DNA of 5,430 bases from an uncultured Prevotella sp. (GTDB taxonomy: Bacteria; Bacteroidota; Bacteroidia; Bacteroidales; Bacteroidaceae), in contig USFX01000178.1 in assembly GCA_900553965.1 (NCBI GenBank), positions 1-5,430 of the forward strand, written 5' to 3'. Shown one piece after another: positions 1-5,421 of the stretch. Position 1 is the first letter of the stretch; each line of letters begins with the position of its first letter. The position numbers and the translations under genes were made by a program. A model generated the notes under the pieces. It ran no database searches. It saw only the letters and a list, made by a program, of their open reading frames with translations, and was not told the origin of the DNA.

Positions 1-47
1 TTGCTCAGGAACTTATAAATAAAGTTAAATTATAGTGTTGCGGAATT

Positions 48-66
48 AAGGATAACCATTATCCTT
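48..66. promoter_or_regulatory. Perfect 8-bp dyad AAGGATAA-CCA-TTATCCTT
   Basis: The arms at 48-55 and 59-66 are exact reverse complements around a 3-nt loop. The half-site core GGATAA occurs again at 141-146, and the 9-mer at 56-64 (CCATTATCC) is exactly inverted at 141-149. It could be an operator, or the stem of a weak terminator for a gene left of the window, since only a short T-rich stretch follows. It lies about 120 bp upstream of the promoter, so neither role is proven. Confidence 0.35.
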
Positions 67-157
67 TCATTTGGTCCGTATGCTTATGCAAAAATACGAA
101 ATTCCGTTCAGAATTGGTCTTTATGGCGCTGAAATGTGGCGGATAATGGACTAAAAT

Positions 158-178
158 GAATATTTTTATCAAATATTC
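158..178. promoter_or_regulatory. Perfect dyad GAATATTT-N5-AAATATTC, candidate operator
   Basis: Two exact 8-bp inverted arms (158-165 and 171-178) flank a 5-nt spacer. The dyad ends 10 bp before the -33 TTTG element at 189-192, which is where a dimeric activator would be expected to bind. The whole stem is AT-rich and is followed by a T-rich stretch (179-191), so it could also be a weak terminator-like hairpin for upstream transcription. An operator is the preferred reading because of its position; the regulator is unknown. Confidence 0.4.
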
Positions 179-188
179 TTGCTTTTCT

Positions 189-219
189 TTTGCCGTGAAC
201 GCGAAATTTGTTAACTTTG
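189..219 (+). promoter_or_regulatory. Bacteroidetes-type promoter (-33 TTTG, -7 TAACTTTG)
   Basis: TTTG at 189-192 is separated by 19 bases from TAACTTTG at 212-219. This matches the Bacteroidetes primary-sigma consensus TTTG-N19-21-TAnnTTTG at every fixed position. Transcription would start near 226, giving a leader of about 95 nt before the ATG at 321. No comparable match was found between the three genes, so this is probably the promoter for the whole operon. Confidence 0.75.
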
Positions 220-303
220 GAAATTAATTAGGGACGCTGTTGTCTTGTCTTCAGCCGAACTTACCTTAAAAAAGAATTTGTGACGAAACTAATGAATTTA
301 AAA

Positions 304-317
304 CCTTAAGATAAGGA
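304..317 (+). promoter_or_regulatory. Weak ribosome binding site inside a small hairpin
   Basis: TAAGGA at 312-317 ends 3 nt before the ATG at 321 and is the only Shine-Dalgarno-like sequence there. CCTTA at 304-308 is exactly complementary to TAAGG at 312-316 around a 3-nt loop, so the site could be partly sequestered in the mRNA. A second CCTTA at 264-268 could pair with the same bases. The hairpin is short and may not matter in the cell. Confidence 0.4.
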
Positions 318-320
318 ACT

Positions 321-2270
321 ATGAGTTATTTACGATTTGAGAAGGCTGTGATGACTAACCTTGAAGAGTCTCTGCGTCGTGAATTGCTGCGTACCAACCG
401 TTCGGGCGCCTATTCGTGCTCCACGCTTGCGGACTGCAACACGCGCAAATACCACGGCTTGCTGGTCGTCCCCGTTCCTGAGCTCGATGATGACAATCAT
501 GTGCTGCTGTCGTCACTTGACGTGACTGTCATTCAGCATGGAGCCGAGTTCAATCTGGGACTTCACAAGTATCAAGGCAACAACTACAGTCCCCGGGGCC
601 ACAAGTACATCCGGGAGTTTGATTGTGACAAAGTGCCGACCACGCTCTACCGTGTGGGCGGCGTGTTACTTAAAAAGGAAGTGGTCTTCCAGCATTATGA
701 AGACCGTATTCTGATACGTTATACACTCGTCGATGCCCATTCGGCAACGACACTCCGCTTCCGTCCTTTCCTTGCTTTCCGCAGCGTCAACCAGCTCACC
801 CATGAGAATGGTACGGCCAGTCGTGAGTATCATCTCATCGATAACGGAATAAAGACCCGCATGTATGCCGGCTATCCCGAGCTGTACATGCAGTTCAGCA
901 AGAAGAACGAATTTATCTTCGAGCCCAACTGGTATCGCGGTGTTGAATATCCCAAGGAGCAGGAGCGCGGATACGCATTCAATGAAGACCTTTACGTTCC
1001 CGGCTATTTCGAGATGCCGATAAAGAAAGGAGAAAGCATCGTCTTCGCCGCTTCAACATCGGCGATACGCATCAGCGGCATGAAGACCCTGTTTGAAAAG
1101 GAAGTTGAGGACCGCTCCCCGCGTGACAACATGTTCCATTGTCTTGTCAACGCCGCCCATCAGTTCCACCGCCGCGAGAAGAACGACGACCGCTACCTGC
1201 TGGCCGGCTATCCTTGGTTCAAGAGCCGTGCCCGTGACACGTTCATCTCGCTGCCAGGCCTGACGCTGGCCATCGGTGAGCAGGACTACTTCGAGCTGGT
1301 CATGAAGACAGCAGCCAAGGGACTTCGTGAGTTCATGGCCGGCAAACCGCTCTCCGTACATATTTATGATATGGACCAGCCCGACGTGCTTCTGTGGGCC
1401 GTGTGGGCGATACAGCAATATGCCAAGACGGTTGGCGTGGCCCGTTGCATAGAGATGTACGGCAAGCTGATAAGAGAAATAATAACTTTCATTATTGATG
1501 ACGGTCACCCCAACCTTCGTCTTGACGATAACGGTCTTCTCTACACCAACGGTCGCGACCGTGCCGTGACATGGATGAACTCGACAGCCAACGGCCGTCC
1601 CGTCGTTCCCCGTACCGGATATATCGTGGAGTTCAACGCACTTTGGTATAACGCCCTGAAGTTCTGTGCCGCCTTAGCATCGGAGCACGGCGATACTGAA
1701 TATGTGGATAAGCTGGAGGCACGCGCCGAGCTCTGCAAAGAGTCGTTCGTGTCCACCTTCCTCAATGAATACGGCTATCTTCTCGACTATGTCGACGGCA
1801 ACATGATGGACTGGAGCGTCCGTCCGAACATGATATTTGCCGTAGCGTTCGACTATTCACCCCTCAATCAGGACCAGAAGAAAAGTGTTCTTGACGTCTG
1901 CACCCGCGAGTTGCTCACACCCAAGGGCCTGCGCTCGCTGTCGCCGAAGAGCGGCGGCTACAATCCGATGTTCGTCGGAACACAGACCCAGCGTGACTAC
2001 GCCTACCATCAGGGCACTGCGTGGCCGTGGCTTGGCGGCTTCTACATGGAGGCATGCCTCAAGCTCTACAAGCGCACGCGCCTCCGCTTCATAGAGCGTC
2101 AGATGGTCGGCTATGAGGACGAGATGAATTATCACGCCCTCGGCACCATTTCCGAACTCTTCGACGGCAATCCTCCGTTCCACGGACGTGGCGGAATGTC
2201 GTTCGCAATGAACGTGGCGGAAATCCTGCGCACGCTGAAATTATTGGAGAAATACACATATCAGAAATAA
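321..2270 (+). CDS. Glycogen debranching enzyme (amylo-alpha-1,6-glucosidase, GDE_N/GDE_C, GH133-like)
   Basis: A 649-residue cytoplasmic protein with no signal peptide. It should hydrolyse alpha-1,6-linked glucose stubs of glycogen-like alpha-glucan. Residues about 20-240 fit the bacterial/archaeal GDE N-terminal domain, including NTRKYHGLLV. Residues about 275-645 fit the (alpha/alpha)6 GDE_C domain. Landmarks are YPWF...RARDTFISLPGL (297-314) with Asp306 as candidate general acid, YHQGTAWPW (562-570), and SELFDG (611-616) with Glu612 as candidate general base. Length is normal for the single-activity prokaryotic type, which lacks the glucanotransferase half of the eukaryotic enzyme. Two sites differ from commonly seen family motifs: Asn420 stands where WMDA usually has Asp, and SFAMNVAEILR replaces the usual QAWSVAEILR near the C-terminus. 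These may be lineage traits. The ATG at 321 keeps the conserved N-terminus and has an AAGG upstream; Met11 would leave no better site. It is the first gene of the operon. Confidence 0.9.
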   Translation: MSYLRFEKAVMTNLEESLRRELLRTNRSGAYSCSTLADCNTRKYHGLLVVPVPELDDDNHVLLSSLDVTVIQHGAEFNLGLHKYQGNNYSPRGHKYIREFDCDKVPTTLYRVGGVLLKKEVVFQHYEDRILIRYTLVDAHSATTLRFRPFLAFRSVNQLTHENGTASREYHLIDNGIKTRMYAGYPELYMQFSKKNEFIFEPNWYRGVEYPKEQERGYAFNEDLYVPGYFEMPIKKGESIVFAASTSAIRISGMKTLFEKEVEDRSPRDNMFHCLVNAAHQFHRREKNDDRYLLAGYPWFKSRARDTFISLPGLTLAIGEQDYFELVMKTAAKGLREFMAGKPLSVHIYDMDQPDVLLWAVWAIQQYAKTVGVARCIEMYGKLIREIITFIIDDGHPNLRLDDNGLLYTNGRDRAVTWMNSTANGRPVVPRTGYIVEFNALWYNALKFCAALASEHGDTEYVDKLEARAELCKESFVSTFLNEYGYLLDYVDGNMMDWSVRPNMIFAVAFDYSPLNQDQKKSVLDVCTRELLTPKGLRSLSPKSGGYNPMFVGTQTQRDYAYHQGTAWPWLGGFYMEACLKLYKRTRLRFIERQMVGYEDEMNYHALGTISELFDGNPPFHGRGGMSFAMNVAEILRTLKLLEKYTYQK

Positions 2271-2274
2271 AGAA

Positions 2275-2281
2275 GAGGAGG
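2275..2281 (+). promoter_or_regulatory. Strong Shine-Dalgarno GAGGAGG for the GT4 gene
   Basis: GAGGAGG lies 9 nt before the ATG at 2291, within the 20-nt gap after the debranching-enzyme stop codon. The GGAGG core is fully complementary to the 16S 3' end. Such strong sites are uncommon in Bacteroidetes, where most leaders are A-rich without a Shine-Dalgarno. It fixes the start of the second gene. Confidence 0.75.
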
Positions 2282-2290
2282 ACGAAGACT

Positions 2291-3559
2291 ATGAAAGTAC
2301 TAATGTTTGGTTGGGAGTATCCTCCTCACGTATATGGTGGACTGGCTACCGCTAACTATGGAATAACAGAAGGTCTCCACGCACAGGGCGACCTTGACAT
2401 CACGTTGTGCCTTCCCAAACCTTGGGGAGACGAGGACCGGCGTGCCGCCAATATCGTGGCGATGAACTCCGTGCCCATCGCCTGGCGCGACGTAGACTAT
2501 GAATATGTGAAGAACCGCGTGGGCCACGTCATGGATCCGGACTATTATTACCGTCTGCGTGACCACATCTATGCCGACTTCAACTACATGAACGTCAACG
2601 ACCTCGGCTGCATGGAGTTTGCCGGAGGTTATCCGTCCAATCTTCACGAGGAGATAAACAACTATTCGATCATTGCCGGTGTCGTTGCGCGGACCGAGCA
2701 GTTTGACATCATCCACGCCCACGACTGGCTCACCTATCCTGCCGGCATCCACGCCAAGCAGGTCAGCGGCCGTCCGCTCTGCATCCACGTCCACGCCACG
2801 GACTTCGACCGCAGCCGCGGCAAGGTCAATCCTACGGTCTATTCGATAGAGAAGAACGGCATGGATTGGGCCGACTGCATCATGTGTGTGAGTGAACTCA
2901 CGCGCCAGACCGTCATCAATCAGTATCATCAAGACCCCGCGAAGTGTTTCACTGTGCATAACGCCGTCTATCCGCTTAAGCCCGAATTTGCTGAGATACC
3001 CCGTCCGGACCACTCCGGAAAGGACAAGGTCGTGACCTTCCTCGGCCGTATCACCATGCAGAAAGGCCCCGAATATTTCGTCGAGGCAGCTAACATGGTG
3101 CTCCACCGGACGCGCAACGTGCGTTTCTGTATGGCCGGATCGGGCGACATGATGAACGCCATGATACAGTTGGCGGCCGAGCGCGGCATCGCCGACCGCT
3201 TCCACTTCCCCGGCTTCATGCGCGGAAAGCAGGTCTACGAGTGCCTTAAGGACTCCGACGTCTATGTCATGCCGTCCGTGAGCGAACCGTTCGGCATCTC
3301 TCCGCTGGAGGCCATGCAGTGCGGAACACCGTCAATCATATCCAAGCAGAGCGGTTGCGCCGAGATACTTTCAAATTGTATCAAGGTCGACTATTGGGAC
3401 ATCCACGCCCTCGCCGACGCCATCTATTCCATCTGCGCCAACGACAGCCTCTTCCATTACCTTCAGGATGAGGGCAAGCGTGAGGTCGACCAGATCACAT
3501 GGGAGAAGGTCGGACTCTGGATTCGCGAACTCTATGAGCGCACGCTCGGCATGAGATAA
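2291..3559 (+). CDS. GT4-family glycosyltransferase, glycogen-synthase-like
   Basis: A 422-residue GT-B retaining glycosyltransferase, probably adding glucose from a nucleotide sugar to growing alpha-1,4-glucan. The N-terminal domain starts with FGWEYPPHVYGGLA (6-18), the glycine-rich loop of starch/glycogen-synthase-like enzymes. It continues with HAHDW (142-146) and HVHATDFDRSRG (166-177), both typical of alpha-glucan synthases. In the C-terminal domain, Arg253 and Lys258 in GRITMQKGPEYF form the usual donor-phosphate pair. SEPFGISPLEAM carries the retaining E-x7-E motif (Glu332, Glu340). All these residues are present, so it should be active. There is no signal peptide or membrane segment. 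It sits 20 nt behind a debranching enzyme with a strong ribosome binding site, so the genes are almost certainly co-transcribed. The donor (ADP- or UDP-glucose) cannot be read from the sequence. A different alpha-glucosyl transferase role is possible, but context favours glycogen synthesis. Confidence 0.85.
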   Translation: MKVLMFGWEYPPHVYGGLATANYGITEGLHAQGDLDITLCLPKPWGDEDRRAANIVAMNSVPIAWRDVDYEYVKNRVGHVMDPDYYYRLRDHIYADFNYMNVNDLGCMEFAGGYPSNLHEEINNYSIIAGVVARTEQFDIIHAHDWLTYPAGIHAKQVSGRPLCIHVHATDFDRSRGKVNPTVYSIEKNGMDWADCIMCVSELTRQTVINQYHQDPAKCFTVHNAVYPLKPEFAEIPRPDHSGKDKVVTFLGRITMQKGPEYFVEAANMVLHRTRNVRFCMAGSGDMMNAMIQLAAERGIADRFHFPGFMRGKQVYECLKDSDVYVMPSVSEPFGISPLEAMQCGTPSIISKQSGCAEILSNCIKVDYWDIHALADAIYSICANDSLFHYLQDEGKREVDQITWEKVGLWIRELYERTLGMR

Positions 3560-3564
3560 GCCAC

Positions 3565-3599
3565 GGGACGCGGGCGGCGCACTGTCACGGCGCGTTCCC
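3565..3599 (+). repeat. GC-rich hairpin between the GT4 and GH57 genes
   Basis: GGGACGCG at 3565-3572 pairs with CGCGTTCCC at 3591-3599 with one bulged T, around an 18-nt loop. It begins 5 nt after the GT4 stop codon. No T-run follows, so it is not a standard intrinsic terminator. It may protect the 3' end of a processed upstream message or lower expression of the third gene. Confidence 0.4.
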
Positions 3600-3617
3600 C
3601 GTCAGCTGAAACAGTCT

Positions 3618-3643
3618 AACAAGAACAAAAAAACAAAACCACA
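3618..3643 (+). promoter_or_regulatory. A-rich translation leader of the GH57 gene, no Shine-Dalgarno
   Basis: The 26 bases before the ATG at 3644 contain no T and only one G, and there is no AGGAGG-like sequence. Unstructured A-rich leaders of this kind are the usual translation signal in Bacteroidetes. It contrasts with the strong Shine-Dalgarno of the preceding gene. Confidence 0.6.
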
Positions 3644-5050
3644 ATGAAAACAATATGCTTATACTTTGAGATACACCAGATAATCCATCTCAAGAGATAC
3701 CGTTTCTTCGACATCGGTACAGACCACTACTATTATGATGATTACGAGAACGAGCGTAGCATCAGCGACATAGCCGAGCGCTCATACATGCCGGCGCTCA
3801 ACGCCCTGCTGGGCATGATCCGTGATAACGGAAAATACTTCAAGGTGGCCTTCTCGCTCTCCGGAACGGGCATCGAGCAGCTCGAAATGCACGCTCCTCA
3901 GGTGCTCGACAAACTTCAGGAACTCAACGAGACCGGTTGTGTGGAGTTCCTCGCCGAACCCTATTCCCACGGCCTTTCCTCGCTGGCCAACGAAGAGACC
4001 TTTGCAGCCGACGTCAAGAAGCAGTGTGAGAAGATAGAGGAATACTTCGGAAAGAAGCCTACCGTCCTGCGCAACTCCTCGCTCATCTACAGCGACGACA
4101 TCGGCGGACAGGTGGCCGCAATGGGCTTCAAGGGCATGCTCACCGAGGGAGCCAAGCACGTTCTCGGCTGGAAGTCTCCACACTATGTCTACAACTGCAA
4201 CATCGCGCCCAATCTCAAACTGCTCCTCCGCGACGTAGAGCTGAGTGACGACATCTCGCTGCGCTTCTCGAACAGCGACTGGTCCGGCTATCCTCTTTTC
4301 GCCGACACCTACATCAACACCATTGCCTCGCTGCCTCAGGAGGAACAGATCATCAATATCTTTATGGAGCTGTCGGCATTGGGCATCGCCCAGCCGCTGT
4401 CGTCCAACATCCTTGAGTTCCTGAAGGCCCTTCCGGCCTGTGCAAAGGACAAGGGCATCACCTTCGCCACACCGACCGAGATATGCAAGATGACCAAGAG
4501 TGTGGGCAGCCTCGACGTGCCCGACACGCTGTCATGGGTGGACGAGGAGCGCGACGTCAGCTGCTGGCTCGGCAACGCCATGCAGCGTGAGGCTTTCAAC
4601 AAGCTCTACAGTGTGGCCGACCGCGTGCGCATAGCCAACGATCCGCGCATCAATCAGGATTGGGACTACCTGCAGGCGAGCAACAACTTCCGCTTCATGA
4701 CCACCAAGCCCTCGAACGTCGGTCTCGACCGCGGCATCTACAGCGATTCTTTCGACGCTTTCACCAACTATATGAACATTCTCGGTGACTTCATCAACCG
4801 CGTCAACAGCCTTTATCCCGAGGAGATTGACAACGACGAGCTGAACAGCCTGCTCACCACCATCAAGAACCAGGGTGACGAGATCGAGATGAAGGACAAG
4901 GAAATCGTACGTCTGAAGACCAAGCTCGAAAAGCTCGAAAAGGCCGGCGAGAAACCTGCTGCCGCAGCGAAGAAGACGGCAGCAAAGAAACCCGCCGCAA
5001 AGAAAGCGACGGCCAAGAAGGCCGCTGCCGAGGCGAAAAAGGCCGAATAA
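3644..5050 (+). CDS. GH57 alpha-amylase-like protein, probably catalytically inactive, with coiled-coil and Lys/Ala tail
   Basis: A 468-residue cytoplasmic protein of the GH57 alpha-amylase-like group. Family landmarks are kept: EIHQ (9-12), GCVEFLAEPYSHGL (98-111), MGFKGMLTEGAKH (160-172) and WVDEERDVSCWLGNAMQ-type sequence before residue 340. The catalytic regions are altered. Active relatives have RNTELIY with the nucleophile Glu; here it is RNSSLIY (143-149) with Ser146. They have MDYETFGEHQ with the acid/base Asp; here it is MELSALGIAQ from Met241, with Glu242. LQTSDHFYYM is LQASNNFRFM (343-352). The frame is intact and the scaffold is conserved, so this looks like a maintained pseudoenzyme that may bind or organise alpha-glucan; that role is inferred. 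Residues 400-431 form a heptad coiled coil, and 436-468 form a Lys/Ala tail. The ATG at 3644 directly precedes the conserved KTICLYFEIHQ start. It is the last gene before the terminator. Residual or altered activity is not excluded. Confidence 0.85.
   Translation: MKTICLYFEIHQIIHLKRYRFFDIGTDHYYYDDYENERSISDIAERSYMPALNALLGMIRDNGKYFKVAFSLSGTGIEQLEMHAPQVLDKLQELNETGCVEFLAEPYSHGLSSLANEETFAADVKKQCEKIEEYFGKKPTVLRNSSLIYSDDIGGQVAAMGFKGMLTEGAKHVLGWKSPHYVYNCNIAPNLKLLLRDVELSDDISLRFSNSDWSGYPLFADTYINTIASLPQEEQIINIFMELSALGIAQPLSSNILEFLKALPACAKDKGITFATPTEICKMTKSVGSLDVPDTLSWVDEERDVSCWLGNAMQREAFNKLYSVADRVRIANDPRINQDWDYLQASNNFRFMTTKPSNVGLDRGIYSDSFDAFTNYMNILGDFINRVNSLYPEEIDNDELNSLLTTIKNQGDEIEMKDKEIVRLKTKLEKLEKAGEKPAAAAKKTAAKKPAAKKATAKKAAAEAKKAE
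4841..4936 (+). other. Predicted coiled-coil segment of the GH57-like protein
   Basis: This encodes residues 400-431. Hydrophobic residues follow a heptad spacing: Leu400, Ile407, Ile414, Ile421 and Leu428 at one position, and Leu403, Leu424 and Leu431 at the other, with Gln410 and Lys417 as polar breaks. The rest is rich in Lys and Glu. It probably mediates self-association and separates the GH57 domain from the basic tail. Confidence 0.6.
4949..5047 (+). repeat. Low-complexity Lys/Ala/Pro C-terminal tail
   Basis: This encodes residues 436-468: 15 Ala, 11 Lys, 3 Glu, 2 Pro and 2 Thr, built from repeated AAKK/TAKK/PAAKK units. At DNA level it is a degenerate array of GCN and AAR codons with mixed third bases, so it is not a recent tandem slippage. 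It resembles the C-terminal tails of histone H1-like and other polyanion-binding bacterial proteins. It should be disordered and strongly positive. Confidence 0.8.
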
Positions 5051-5070
5051 CTGTATTCATGGGATGACAT

Positions 5071-5100
5071 GGACGTCACGCTGAACAAGAGGTGACGTTC
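5071..5100 (+). repeat. Stem-loop after the GH57 stop codon
   Basis: GGACGTCAC (5071-5079) pairs with GTGACGTTC (5092-5100) around a 12-nt loop, a 9-bp stem with one G-T wobble. It starts 20 nt after the stop codon and is not followed by a T-run, so it is not itself a terminator. Its GACGTCAC arm recurs in the palindromic element at 5208-5421. Confidence 0.5.
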
Positions 5101-5117
5101 GTAAAAACTACAATCAT

Positions 5118-5157
5118 ACAGCCGTCGCAACGTAATTGTTGCGGCGGCTGTTTTTTT
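5118..5157 (+). terminator. Intrinsic terminator of the glucan operon
   Basis: A 14-bp stem (5118-5131 with 5138-5151, a single G-T wobble) encloses a 6-nt loop GTAATT and runs into a seven-T tract at 5151-5157. A second run of six T follows at 5167-5172. This is a textbook rho-independent terminator, 67 nt after the GH57 stop codon, and it marks the operon end. Confidence 0.92.
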
Positions 5158-5207
5158 CAGCGTCTGTTTTTTGGGCGTTCGGGCTTTTTCATGCTTAGCG
5201 GATTTAC

Positions 5208-5421
5208 AATCATGGGTGTTCGGAAGATAATGGAAGAGACTTGTAGAGACGTCACACCGTGGCGTCTCACTGTCCACATTGTGACGTCAGGAGTAAAAAA
5301 ATGGTTAATACCATTATTTTATACCTCCGGTACACTCTTTCTGTCAGCATCGTTGTATAGGAGACGCCACGGTGTGACGTCTCTACAAGTCTCTTCCATT
5401 ATTTTCCGAACACTCGTGATT
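5208..5421. repeat. Palindromic intergenic element with 53-bp inverted arms (REPIN- or MITE-like)
   Basis: The arms 5216-5268 and 5361-5413 are reverse complements with one mismatch (5226/5403). Allowing two more mismatches extends the pairing to 5208-5268 and 5361-5421. The inner end of each arm is itself an imperfect palindrome with a 3-nt loop: GAGACGTCAC-ACC-GTGGCGTCTC at 5246-5268, and its mirror at 5361-5383. The 92-bp spacer (5269-5360) holds the perfect palindrome TGACGTCA (5282-5289) and the dyad ATGGT-TAAT-ACCAT (5301-5314). No reading frame and no TTTG/TAnnTTTG promoter was found in it. It fits an inverted doublet of a dispersed repeat or a small non-autonomous element. An invertible switch is less supported. 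Confidence 0.7.

Larger units (their letters stand above)
1..320. other. AT-rich upstream region with no gene
   Basis: This stretch has no credible coding region. All three forward frames meet a stop within the first 35 bases, so it could carry at most the last few codons of an upstream gene. It is clearly more AT-rich than the coding DNA that follows. It contains dyads at 48-66 and 158-178, a longer-range pair at 41-47/100-106, and a promoter at 189-219. Bases from about 226 to 320 would be the untranslated leader of the operon. A divergent gene left of the window is possible, but I found no convincing minus-strand promoter. Confidence 0.7.

Noticed and set aside
1..60. Divergent promoter on the minus strand (TAACTTTA-like sequence)
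   Set aside because: The -7 match is imperfect and there is no TTTG at the required distance upstream on that strand.
351..353. Alternative start at Met11 of the debranching enzyme
   Set aside because: It has no ribosome binding site and would remove N-terminal residues that look typical of Bacteroidales homologues.
1053..2183. Several 70-150 codon antisense or alternate-frame open frames inside the debranching enzyme gene
   Set aside because: They are shadows of the real gene: fully overlapping, with no family resemblance and no translation signals.
2300..3205. A 301-codon open frame on the minus strand opposite the GT4 gene
   Set aside because: It lies wholly antisense to a well-recognised gene. 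Its His/Val/Asp-rich product resembles no family and mirrors the codon bias of the plus strand.
3565..3599. Intrinsic terminator between GT4 and GH57 genes
   Set aside because: The hairpin lacks a following T-run, and no new promoter is seen before the GH57 gene.
3782..4602. Minus-strand and +2 frames within the GH57-like gene
   Set aside because: They overlap a gene with clear family motifs throughout and have unconvincing composition.
4949..5047. Lys/Ala tail as a frameshift or read-through artefact
   Set aside because: It is in frame with the coiled coil, ends in a normal TAA 67 nt before a strong terminator, and uses mixed synonymous codons as expected of a selected protein sequence.
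4813..5277. A 154-codon minus-strand open frame over the GH57 tail and terminator
   Set aside because: Its Phe/Ala-rich stretch is only the complement of the Lys/Ala codons, and it runs through the terminator. There is no promoter or ribosome binding site for it.
5216..5413. Invertible promoter (phase-variation switch) flanked by inverted repeats
   Set aside because: Bacteroides switches have this layout, but no TTTG/TAnnTTTG promoter was found in the 92-bp spacer on either strand, and no invertase gene is in view. Long-read evidence of inversion would reopen it.
5216..5413. CRISPR repeats
   Set aside because: There are only two copies, in inverted rather than direct orientation, with no regular spacers.
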